Assembly (NCBI RefSeq): GCF_003946345.1
Contig: NZ_RHNY01000002.1
Coordinates: 124,001 to 188,000 of the forward strand
Length of the DNA stretch: 64,000 nt
Origin: Levilactobacillus tongjiangensis
GTDB lineage: Bacteria; Bacillota; Bacilli; Lactobacillales; Lactobacillaceae
Direction of reading: 5' to 3'
The position numbers were made by a program, and so were the translations under genes. The notes beneath the pieces are model-generated. The model did not search any database. It was given only the letters and a program-made list of their open reading frames with translations, and had not been told where the DNA came from. Positions 45,008 to 52,262 of this stretch are shown one piece after another; positions within the stretch are counted from its first letter, which is position 1; every line of letters begins with the position of its first letter.

Positions 45008-46175
45008 GGCGCTTACCTCCCCAGATAATTAGCGTTCCCAACAGAACACTCCCCACTAGGGTTGCCAGTAAATTGTTTTGGTGACCAGTCTCTGGCAGCT
45101 TAGCTGCACTAGTCGTGTGGTTAACAGCCGGGGCCGCAGCGGACTTTGCCACCGTCTTCTTGGGCAACGCACTTACATTAGCTGCTGACGCCAGGTCGGC
45201 GGCACCGCTCGCTGCAAACCGAAAGCGCACTGGAAACGTTTGACTAATGTTCAGTGCGGGCACCGTCACGTGGATCTTACCGGGAATCAGGCGCTTGGTC
45301 AGGTCCCGTAGACTTGAAATTGTAAAGGTATAAGACATCGTATAATTGCTACCACTCTGACCATAGCTGATATTTTGCGGCGACTGGCCGTTAATGGCTT
45401 CTGGTACAACTGCTCGCGAACCCAATTTTAATGACTTCGCGTACTTCACGTTTAATGTAACTTGATAGCCATTCTTGGTTGGGACCACTTTGGCAACGTC
45501 TGTATAGTACTGATCAGCATCAGACTTCTTCATTTTATCGCCTTGGATCACCTGATATTTCCAGTATTCTGCTGACTTGGTTGCCGGTTGAGAAACGCCA
45601 GAAGTTGCTGTAGTACTCTTGGTCGTTGGCGCCTTCGGCTGACAAACTGCTGAATGACTACGCGAACTAGCTGTAGCTTTCACCAACTTCTCCGCTTGGC
45701 TTAACAAATTAGCTGCTGTGGCGTCCGTTGAAACCGATTTGGCCTGTTTCCAGTCAAGCGTCATCCGAGCTGACTCCTTCATTGCTCCCATTGGCGTTGT
45801 CAAATTAAAAGAAGTTGTCAATGGACTGACTGGCTTGGCCAAGCTAAATTGATAAATCGCTTGGCTATCGAGCGTCTTCGCTAAAGTCAACGTTGTCCCA
45901 GCGACCTTCATTGACTTGATATACTGTTCACCGTTCGACGTGATCATCACAGTATACTGACCATGCTGCACGCGAACTACAGCCATTCCACCAAAGAAGG
46001 CATTAGCTGATGAAGTGTCACTGGAATCGGATTTGATAATTTTCATAGGTACCTGATAGATGCCATCGTCTAGGGTCGTCGCAGCATGGGCGCCTTGTGA
46101 TTGGCTGAAACTCACCGCAACGATACCCAGCATCAGTAATCCTACGACTTGTAGAAATCGTCTAAATCGTTGCAT
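45000..46175 (-). CDS. LPETG wall-anchored protein with two NEAT domains
   Basis: The 391-residue protein has a signal peptide (1-31), NEAT 1 (about 35-150: LDDGIYQVPMKIIKS ... GGMAVVRVQHGQYTVMITS ... PMGAMKESARMTLDW), NEAT 2 (about 205-325: YWKYQVIQGDKMKKSDADQY ... YQVTLNVKYAKSLK ... FPVRFRF), then sortase motif LPETG (360-364), a helix and a basic end. NEAT domains bind or pass heme at the cell wall. Domain 1 has MKES where heme-binding NEATs have YxxxY, so iron ligation, if any, would differ. GGGGGAG precedes the ATG. Confidence 0.87.
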   Translation of the reverse strand: MQRFRRFLQVVGLLMLGIVAVSFSQSQGAHAATTLDDGIYQVPMKIIKSDSSDTSSANAFFGGMAVVRVQHGQYTVMITSNGEQYIKSMKVAGTTLTLAKTLDSQAIYQFSLAKPVSPLTTSFNLTTPMGAMKESARMTLDWKQAKSVSTDATAANLLSQAEKLVKATASSRSHSAVCQPKAPTTKSTTATSGVSQPATKSAEYWKYQVIQGDKMKKSDADQYYTDVAKVVPTKNGYQVTLNVKYAKSLKLGSRAVVPEAINGQSPQNISYGQSGSNYTMSYTFTISSLRDLTKRLIPGKIHVTVPALNISQTFPVRFRFAASGAADLASAANVSALPKKTVAKSAAAPAVNHTTSAAKLPETGHQNNLLATLVGSVLLGTLIIWGGKRHA

Positions 46176-46206
46176 TATTGCTCCCCCATTTCTTTATTTG
46201 AATACG

Positions 46207-46240
46207 CAAAAAATCACTACCGACCTGGCAGTGATTTTTT
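46207..46240 (-). terminator. Intra-operon terminator between NEAT genes
   Basis: AAAAAATCACT(G/A)CC and GGTAGTGATTTTTT arms, T-run on the minus strand. It separates the secreted NEAT gene from the rest of the locus and may set unequal expression. Confidence 0.85.
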
Positions 46241-46243
46241 CAC

Positions 46244-46960
46244 TTACTTAACGGTAACGGTCTTCGTTACGGTCCTGTAGCCGGCCTTAGAAGCAGTAAC
46301 CTTTAACTTCCAGCTCTTCTTAACGGCCTTCTTCAGTTTGACCGTGTAAGCCTTCTTTTTACTTGTCACTTTACCTAAAGTCTTAGTACCATGCTTAACG
46401 GTGACTTTAGCACCCTTAGTCGTGGTCCCAGTAACTTTCTTAGCCTTAGCCTTAATCTTCTTCGTACTTAACTTCACCTTAGTCGTTGCCGCTAACGAAC
46501 TCGTCTTAAACTTAAGCGTGGCGGATTCCTTCATAATTTGCGGCATGTTGGGAATGCTCAAAGAAAAACCAATGGTCTGACTCTTTTTCAAATTAACATT
46601 ACTGAACGTATAAACGTTCCCGGTCGAAGACTTGGTCACCTTCGCCTGTTTGCCACCCAGTGTAATTGATTGAATCATTTGGTTAGCCGCTGCTGTGGTC
46701 TTCAAGGCCACTGACGTCTTCTTGTTTTTGGCAACCACATTTGCCTTCAAATTAAAGTAAGCGGCCGCATCAGAAGGCGTACTGGTTCCCGTCTTGAAAA
46801 TACTGTAAGCCACACTATACTTTCCGTTTGCGAGTTTAGCCGCATTCAGACTAGCAGCTTGCGCAGTTGGCGTTGGCGTAACTACCTGACTCAAAGGAAT
46901 ACCAGCACCCGCACCTGACAACATTAACAAGGCACTCAAAATAGTTAAGGATTTTTTCAT
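46244..46960 (-). CDS. Secreted NEAT-domain protein with C-terminal Ig-like domain
   Basis: The 238-residue protein has a signal peptide ending near AQAA, one NEAT-like domain (about 33-150: LANGKYSVAYSIFKTG ... DAAAYFNLKANVV ... PQIMKESATLKFKTSSL), then a Lys-rich Ig-like domain (KVTGTTTKGAKVTVKHGTKT...YRTVTKTVTV). No sortase motif or anchor; it may be a shed hemophore or held by charge. IMKES again replaces YxxxY. GGAGGGAG lies ahead of the ATG; a start six codons earlier would overlap it. First gene of the locus and followed by a terminator. Confidence 0.8.
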   Translation of the reverse strand: MKKSLTILSALLMLSGAGAGIPLSQVVTPTPTAQAASLNAAKLANGKYSVAYSIFKTGTSTPSDAAAYFNLKANVVAKNKKTSVALKTTAAANQMIQSITLGGKQAKVTKSSTGNVYTFSNVNLKKSQTIGFSLSIPNMPQIMKESATLKFKTSSLAATTKVKLSTKKIKAKAKKVTGTTTKGAKVTVKHGTKTLGKVTSKKKAYTVKLKKAVKKSWKLKVTASKAGYRTVTKTVTVK

Positions 46961-47131
46961 AAGTATAACTCCCTCCAAAAAGTTAAAATATGTAGTTATG
47001 TGAATCCGCTTTCATAGTAGCACGATTACTAGTTGAGTACCACATTTTTGCGCCCCATTTATTAAAAAAAGTACGGGTTGGGATAACTTTTGACTTATCG
47101 TCTGCTAAATGAATTTGCCAATCAATTGTAC

Positions 47132-47161
47132 AAAAAAAGTTCAGGATTATTTATCCTGAAC
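47132..47161 (-). terminator. Terminator of tRNA-Asn
   Basis: On the minus strand GTTCAGGAT-AAATA-ATCCTGAAC followed by TTTTTTT. Confidence 0.9.
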
Positions 47162-47172
47162 CTACTTAGCGA

Positions 47173-47244
47173 CTGCTCCGGCTGGGATCGAACCAGCGAC
47201 CTCTTGATTAACAGTCAATTATTCTACCGCTGAACTACGGAGCA
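47173..47244 (-). tRNA. tRNA-Asn (anticodon GTT)
   Basis: Acceptor TGCTCCG/CGGAGCA with discriminator G and unencoded CCA, D loop with GCGGTAGAA, anticodon stem ATTGA/TCAAG with loop CTGTTAA, T arm GCTGG-TTCGATC-CCAGC. Single tRNA gene with its own terminator. Confidence 0.95.
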
Positions 47245-47320
47245 AGAATTGCTATGAATTAGTTATAACACGCATTCAGGGGTAAAACAAGTGAATTATG
47301 AAATTTTTATGAGATTTTTT

Positions 47321-47629
47321 CTAACCAATATGATTTTCGTGCAGAATAGCTTGAACTTCATCTTGAACTTCTGCTGGTTTTTCCCACTCCTGAAAAGTTT
47401 TAAAATCCTCCTCTGGCATGGTGTAATGCTCATTAACATAGTCTTCATAGGCTTGGACGTGAGGCGTATGGGCAATGTTCAACTGAAGAATGCGAACTTG
47501 CTTGATCAATCCTCGTTCTACGGCTAATTCCGCCCGACCATTTTGAACCATATTGCTGACTTCCATATACTTACTACCGTCCAGTCGGGTAATTTCCTCG
47601 ATTAATGTAAATACTTCGTGACTTTTCAT
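47321..47629 (-). CDS. Hypothetical cytosolic protein, 102 residues
   Basis: The frame begins MKSHEVFTLIEEITRLDGSK and is predicted largely helical, rich in Glu and Val; VERGLIKQVRILQLNIAHTP follows. No signal peptide, helix anchor or catalytic motif. I recognise no family. GGAGG lies 8-9 nt before the ATG; the GTG one codon earlier is possible. It is between tRNA-Asn and the cre-controlled small RNA and appears monocistronic. No clear terminator follows. Confidence 0.6.
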   Translation of the reverse strand: MKSHEVFTLIEEITRLDGSKYMEVSNMVQNGRAELAVERGLIKQVRILQLNIAHTPHVQAYEDYVNEHYTMPEEDFKTFQEWEKPAEVQDEVQAILHENHIG

Positions 47630-47675
47630 CACTACTCACCTCCGCACAATTTCCTATTATACCGTGATTTTAAAC

Positions 47676-47758
47676 AAAACAAAACCACTACCAGGGAATG
47701 GCAGTGGTCGGCATAAGAGAGAAAGAGAATTGATTAGAAGGTAATTATTAATACCTTA
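47676..47758 (-). ncRNA. Candidate CcpA-controlled small RNA, about 80 nt, CU-rich
   Basis: It starts about 8 nt after a TATATT box and ends at an intrinsic terminator (ACCACTNCC/GGNAGTGGT, loop ATTCCCT, then TTTTGTTTTG on the minus strand). No ORF with a ribosome site lies inside. The middle holds the single-stranded-looking run TTCTCTTTCTCTCTT, which could pair with GA-rich Shine-Dalgarno sequences. The 5' end is inferred from the promoter. Confidence 0.6.
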
Positions 47759-47765
47759 CGTGTAT

Positions 47766-47794
47766 AATATACCGACATTTGTAAGCGCTGTCAA
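47766..47794 (-). promoter_or_regulatory. Sigma-A promoter with perfect cre box
   Basis: On the minus strand TTGACA (47789-47794), exactly 17 nt, TATATT (47766-47771). The sequence TTGTAAGCGCTGTCA (47779-47793) fits WTGNAANCGNWNNCW at every position and covers the -35 box, so CcpA binding would repress. Confidence 0.75.
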
Positions 47795-47920
47795 CTGCTT
47801 TCTGAAAATAATTATAGCTTTTACCGATTTTTTTATTAAAAGGTGGGCTATGCCAACGTTTGCGACGGTTGAAAAGAATTTATTTTCCTTACCCACTCCC
47901 TAGTGGTCTGAAAATTGCAT

Positions 47921-47953
47921 AAAAAAGAGGCCGGGCACACGATCCCGGCCTCA
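47921..47953 (-). terminator. Terminator of tagH
   Basis: On the minus strand GAGGCCGGG-ATCGTGTG-CCCGGCCTC followed by TTTTTT; it lies 140 bp below the tagH stop. Confidence 0.85.
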
Positions 47954-48092
47954 CCATTTAGTTCTTCACCAAATGAGAGATAAACCTCTATTCGATTCAT
48001 TGGGAAATCTAATAAAGGGGTAAATAAATGGTAACTTAAAGATAACACGATAAATGATAAAAATCTATCTGTTTTCTTATTATTTTCTAATT

Positions 48093-49178
48093 CTACTTAA
48101 CGGCTGACGTCTTGTTGGCATCATGTAGAACCGTCTCTGGATGCACAATATTACTTGGGTGCTGCAAGACATCCCCCAGCGAATGACCCGAAACGTTGAC
48201 CAGACACGTCAGAACGAACAGGACCCCCACGGCTAACGTCAGAATACGATTGCCCCAGCTCATCTTTTCGCTGATAACGGATCCATAGAAGCTCTTCTTC
48301 ACCTCGGCAGCAACGTTGCTATCGTTAGGCTCTGCCTGTTGCCGCTCTTCAGTAACTTGTTGCTGATAAGCATCAATGTCAAAGGACTTCTGATTGGCCT
48401 TCATTTGACGCTGGAAGTGCTTCTTCTCAGCCTTAGTCTGACCCTTGAACCACTTCGTAAACTCGCGGTAGTGCTTTACGACGTCCTTCGTGGCCCCCAA
48501 TTCCTTCAATGTTCCATAGTGGATCCAGGCAACCCGGTCACACAAGATTTCAATTTGCTTCAAGGAGTGACTGACAAAGACAATGGTCTTCCCTTCATCC
48601 TTGAATTCAGCAATCTTGTCCACACACTTTTGGTAGAAGGTATCATCCCCAACGGACAACGCTTCATCAATGATTAAAATGTCTGGGTTAACGTGCACGG
48701 CGATGGAGAACCCCAGCCGGGACTTCATCCCTGAAGAGTAGCTCTTAACAGGCTGATACAGAAAATCACCAATATCCGCAAAGGACACGATATCATCCAT
48801 CAAGGCATCGATCTCTGGGTTGGTAAGTCCTTGCATCAAGGCCTTCAAGCGAATATTTTCCAGCCCCGTTAAGTTACCCCGCAGGCCTGCACCAATGGCG
48901 ATGATTGAGGTGTCGCCTCGAACTTCGACCTCCCCAGTTGTTTGGGGAATAATTCCGGAAATGATGTTTGAGAGCGTCGACTTACCGGAACCGTTGACCC
49001 CGATTAAGCCTAACGTTTCACCGGACTTCACTTCTAGTGAAATTCCCATCAGTGACCAGAAATGAGGCACTGTCGAATTCCGTAAGGAGAAAAACGCCCG
49101 CAATTTTTCGGCCTGACTCTTATATAGGTCGTATTCCTTGGTGACGTTTTGAACTTTGATTTTGTAAGAATTATCCAT
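48093..49178 (-). CDS. tagH: Teichoic acid export ABC transporter ATPase TagH
   Basis: The 361-residue protein has an ATPase domain (about 1-245) with VTKEYDLYKSQAEKLRAFFS, typical of TagH/Wzt, Walker A GVNGSGKSTLS, signature YSSGMKSRLGFS and Walker B ILIIDEALSVGD. A charged linker, one membrane helix (about 310-330) and a short outside tail follow; TagH of lactobacilli often has this extension. It powers flipping of wall teichoic acid through TagG. TagG is not next to it; the downstream gene space is empty. The minus-strand promoter probably uses an extended -10 TGGTATAAT at 49251. Confidence 0.9.
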   Translation of the reverse strand: MDNSYKIKVQNVTKEYDLYKSQAEKLRAFFSLRNSTVPHFWSLMGISLEVKSGETLGLIGVNGSGKSTLSNIISGIIPQTTGEVEVRGDTSIIAIGAGLRGNLTGLENIRLKALMQGLTNPEIDALMDDIVSFADIGDFLYQPVKSYSSGMKSRLGFSIAVHVNPDILIIDEALSVGDDTFYQKCVDKIAEFKDEGKTIVFVSHSLKQIEILCDRVAWIHYGTLKELGATKDVVKHYREFTKWFKGQTKAEKKHFQRQMKANQKSFDIDAYQQQVTEERQQAEPNDSNVAAEVKKSFYGSVISEKMSWGNRILTLAVGVLFVLTCLVNVSGHSLGDVLQHPSNIVHPETVLHDANKTSAVK

Positions 49179-49437
49179 GAATTAAACTTCCTAACTCAGT
49201 TTTTACGTTACCTGTGCCGCCCGTCAATAGAACCGGGCTTAGTCTGTTGTATTATACCAAAGATTTAGCGTTAGTGGGAACTTTCTACCCAGACTTAGAC
49301 TTTTCTTTAGACCAAAATAGACAGCAGATTAGCCTGCCAACACTAACGTCAGTGGTCGATAAAACCTGGTCCTGGATAGTTGATTGTTTGGATTAAACGG
49401 AACCAACAACCTTCTGGCTCACATTTCGGTAACATAA
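49179..49437. other. Intergenic stretch upstream of tagH
   Basis: On the minus strand TTGGTATAAT (-10 at 49251-49256, extended TG) is the best tagH promoter. A plus-strand 60-codon frame from 49214 lacks a ribosome site and is not counted. Confidence 0.4.
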
Positions 49438-49472
49438 GAAGAGGCCTGTGACTTTTGTCCCAGACCTCTTAA
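49438..49472 (-). terminator. Terminator of the glucosaminidase gene
   Basis: On the minus strand AAGAGGTCTGGGAC / GTCACAGGCCTCTT around AAAA, with a short T-rich tail, 8 nt after the stop. Confidence 0.8.
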
Positions 49473-49479
49473 ACCCAAT

Positions 49480-50907
49480 TTATGCGAGGGCTCGTGAATC
49501 CACCCAGTAATTCGTTTTATTGCCATTGAAGCGGATGCGGTACCAGGTCGTCTTATAAGCGGTTTTAATCCCCTTATAATTGACGGTGACCTTTGTCCCC
49601 TTCTTCACACCTTTAGGCCAATCAAACTCTTTTTGATTAAAATGAGTCTTCTTAACGTGATTGTACAAATGGTATTTGCTGTACTTGGCACTTAGTTTTT
49701 TAGTCCCACTAGCGCTGGCATACACCACATAATCAAACTGGGCACTAGCTGCCGTTTCCGTGGAGGCAATCCAATATTTCTTGCCAGCCACCTTAATCCG
49801 ATACCAGGTCGTCTTCACGCCGTCTTGCGTCTTAACTGCTTGGCTATCTGCCTTGTAGGATTTCCCCTTTAACTTGCTAAGAGACCCCTTAGACTTTGCC
49901 AGATAGGGGGAATTAAAAACGTGATCGTAGTAACTGCCGCTAACCCCGTTGTTGATCTTAACGGTAGCGGAACCACCGGTGTACTTGATAGTTGGCAGCG
50001 TCAGTGTACTGGTGTAAACCCAGTACTTCTTAGCCGAAGTGTTCTTATTGTAGCGAATCCGGTACCACGTGGTCTTCTTCTTGGTAGTGGGATCCTTCTT
50101 AACTGCCCGCATGTCCAAATAAACCAGTTGGCCCTTATACGCACCCACCTTACTCCAAGCCGTCTTGGTCACACCAGCTCGAGTATTCTTAACGTGGTTG
50201 TACATCCGATACCGACTATATTTACCACTCAACCGAGCCGTCTGTGTCCCACTCGCCCCGTTGTAGGTAGCTGTCGCGTACTGGACTTTATCGGCCTCAC
50301 TAGCCGCTGAATTATTGTTATTTGAGGACGACGTGGTACTCCCATCCAAGAGTGTGTTCAAGCTATATTGTTTAATAAGTTTGATCAAGCTAGCGCCATA
50401 GGTTGGCGCCGTGGCATAGGTTCCCGTCAGCGCATTGGCAGCCGACGTGTATGAACTAGCATTTTCACGCCAAGTCCCACTGTAAATCTTAGGATTATAA
50501 CTCGTCCCATTGCGTAGTAACGTGGCGTTATCCGTCATTGAAGCCTTAGCACTGGGGTACTTCTTAAAGGCCGCATTCGTATAGTACAGTTGGCCATTAG
50601 AATCATATTCAGAAGTCTGCATGGTCACAGAGGCCCCATTATAACTCCCTTTAATCCCAAAGTAATTGTTAGCGGTCGTAGTGAGCGCACTGGTTCCCCA
50701 ACCGCTCTCTAACGCTGCTTGCGCCATCATAACCGATGGATATAGTTTATATTGATTAGCCACCGACTTCACGGGGCTCTTAAGACTCGAAATAAACGCA
50801 TCTGGAGTCGAAGTCGCCGCATGACCCGCTCCTTGGGTTAAATTAAAGCCACCAACTCCAGCACCAACAATCAGTGCTGCGAGTAGCCATCGTTTTGTTC
50901 GCTTCAT
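49480..50907 (-). CDS. Secreted GH73 N-acetylglucosaminidase with SH3-like repeats
   Basis: The 475-residue protein has a signal peptide (1-30, ending AGHA). The GH73 domain (about 32-190) shows MMAQAALESGWGTSALTTTA (catalytic Glu in ESGWG) and NNYFGIKG. A Ser/Asn linker is followed by about three SH3/GW-like modules with the repeated word TTWYRIR/YNHVK and WVYTS-type ends, which bind the wall. It cleaves glycan between GlcNAc and MurNAc, for cell separation or turnover. AAGGGGG precedes the ATG. Single gene. Confidence 0.92.
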   Translation of the reverse strand: MKRTKRWLLAALIVGAGVGGFNLTQGAGHAATSTPDAFISSLKSPVKSVANQYKLYPSVMMAQAALESGWGTSALTTTANNYFGIKGSYNGASVTMQTSEYDSNGQLYYTNAAFKKYPSAKASMTDNATLLRNGTSYNPKIYSGTWRENASSYTSAANALTGTYATAPTYGASLIKLIKQYSLNTLLDGSTTSSSNNNNSAASEADKVQYATATYNGASGTQTARLSGKYSRYRMYNHVKNTRAGVTKTAWSKVGAYKGQLVYLDMRAVKKDPTTKKKTTWYRIRYNKNTSAKKYWVYTSTLTLPTIKYTGGSATVKINNGVSGSYYDHVFNSPYLAKSKGSLSKLKGKSYKADSQAVKTQDGVKTTWYRIKVAGKKYWIASTETAASAQFDYVVYASASGTKKLSAKYSKYHLYNHVKKTHFNQKEFDWPKGVKKGTKVTVNYKGIKTAYKTTWYRIRFNGNKTNYWVDSRALA

Positions 50908-51010
50908 TTTACCGGTTTCCCCCTTAAAATCGCTTTCAGGTCAAGAATACCATAACTTGGCTTCTTGCTGAAAGAAAATTTTATAGAGAATCCCTGGTTA
51001 CCCAAAATGA

Positions 51011-51733
51011 TTAATCTAACTGACTAGCTGCAGCTTCATCCAAAATTACCGTCACGTTCGGATGAGTCTGCAAATAGCTGGCTGGCACATCTGGCGTAAT
51101 TGGCCCTTGAATCATGGCTGCAACGGCAGCGGCTTTAGCCTCACCATACGCTGCAATCAGGATTTGCTTAGACTTCAGAATGGACCCAATTCCCATTGAG
51201 TACGCATAACGGGGAACGTCATTGACATTATCAAAGAACCGTGCATTAGCGGCAATCGTTGATTCAGTTAAAGCCACTTTATGAGTCGTTGACTCTGGAT
51301 CAGTCCCTGGTTCATTAAAACCAATGTGACCATTTTGACCCAAGCCTAAAAGTTGCAGGTCGATTGGATGTGCGGCAATAATTTGATCATAATCGCTGGT
51401 AGCGGACTTGGCATCTAGGTTAGATCCATCTGGCACAAATGATTGTGCAAATGGCTTTTGGTTAAACAAATGTTGTTGCATGAAGTAGTGATAACTTTGT
51501 GGGTGATTAGCATCCAATCCCACGTATTCGTCCAGGTTAACCGACGTTAATTGACTGAAATCCAAGTCACTAGCACCTAATTCATCGTAAATACTAATGG
51601 GCGTGCTCCCCGTAGCGAGCCCTAAAACCTTGGCCCCGTTATCCAAAGCGCGTTTAAAAATCTCAAATCCAACGTACCCGCCAGTCTTCTTATCATTTAC
51701 AATTTGTAGATCCATGTTCGTTACTTGTTTCAT
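51011..51733 (-). CDS. nagB: Glucosamine-6-phosphate deaminase
   Basis: The 240-residue protein has [16 protein letters not shown] (phosphate loop), [18 protein letters not shown] (catalytic Asp in LDEY), [15 protein letters not shown] (His of the catalytic relay) and [13 protein letters not shown]. It turns glucosamine-6-phosphate into fructose-6-phosphate plus ammonia, opposing GlmS. AGGGAG lies 10 nt before the ATG. The promoter carries two NagR/DasR-like sites, one inside the spacer and one after the -10 box, consistent with repression relieved by amino-sugar phosphates. Confidence 0.96.
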   Translation of the reverse strand: MKQVTNMDLQIVNDKKTGGYVGFEIFKRALDNGAKVLGLATGSTPISIYDELGASDLDFSQLTSVNLDEYVGLDANHPQSYHYFMQQHLFNQKPFAQSFVPDGSNLDAKSATSDYDQIIAAHPIDLQLLGLGQNGHIGFNEPGTDPESTTHKVALTESTIAANARFFDNVNDVPRYAYSMGIGSILKSKQILIAAYGEAKAAAVAAMIQGPITPDVPASYLQTHPNVTVILDEAAASQLD

Positions 51734-51756
51734 ATCATTCAGTCTCCCTCTCTTAA

Positions 51757-51797
51757 TGGTATAGTCCGATTATAAATGCTCTAGACCAATTTTGCAA
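51757..51797 (-). promoter_or_regulatory. nagB promoter with two NagR/DasR-like operators
   Basis: On the minus strand TTGCAA (51792-51797), 17 nt, TATAAT (51769-51774). TGGTCTAGAGCA (51777-51788 on the minus strand) fills the spacer, and TGGTATAGTCCG (51757-51768, plus strand) covers the start region. Confidence 0.7.
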
Positions 51798-51923
51798 GGA
51801 TTTTGCTTGCTTTTCTCACAATTTTTGGAGAAGCTCCCTCTATTTTCAGAAAATTGTGTCACTTACTAAGCAAGTTGCCACCTAAGTGACTAACCCAACA
51901 ATCAGTTACTAATGTTGGCAAAT

Positions 51924-51958
51924 AAAAAAGGACGACCTACTGTTGTCCAGTGATCATC
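51924..51958 (-). terminator. Terminator of a 40-residue gene
   Basis: On the minus strand GGATGATC and GGTCGTCC form an 8-bp stem with wobbles, followed by TTTTTTATTT, directly after a stop codon. Confidence 0.7.
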
Positions 51959-52081
51959 CTACTTACGCCGAATTCCCCGACGATTGGCACTTAATTCATT
52001 TTGTTGTTTCCGAAACTTTTCGAATGTGGCGTCCTTTTGTTTCTGGTTTTTATGGGCGTCAACGCGTTTTGTATACTTCAT
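51959..52081 (-). CDS. Small basic protein, 40 residues
   Basis: MKYTKRVDAHKNQKQKDATF, then EKFRKQQNELSANRRGIRRK. Strongly basic and probably helical; it could bind RNA or ribosomes, but no family is recognised. GGTGGTG precedes the ATG by 6 nt; an in-frame ATG seven codons earlier has no ribosome site. The stop runs straight into an intrinsic terminator, which supports a real gene. Too short for usual gene-calling limits. Confidence 0.55.
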   Translation of the reverse strand: MKYTKRVDAHKNQKQKDATFEKFRKQQNELSANRRGIRRK

Positions 52082-52215
52082 CGTTTTCACCACCGTTTTC
52101 ATTCATATTTGAAGACACTATACAATGAAACGGCATTTTTCGCAAGTGAAAAGCTTAGCGAAAACAGTGCAGGAAGCGCCGCCATTCCCGGCCTAGGAGC
52201 CCTTTCACAAAATAA

Positions 52216-52255
52216 AAATGCGAACACCCCTTCACGAAGAAGGGCGTTCGCATTT
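52216..52255 (-). terminator. Terminator of glmS
   Basis: AAATGCGAACNCCC and GGGCGTTCGCATTT arms; minus-strand tail TTTATTTTG. Confidence 0.9.
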
Positions 52256-52262
52256 ACCTTAT

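Noticed and set aside
49214-49396. 60-codon plus-strand frame upstream of tagH
   Set aside because: No ribosome site; overlaps the likely tagH promoter region.
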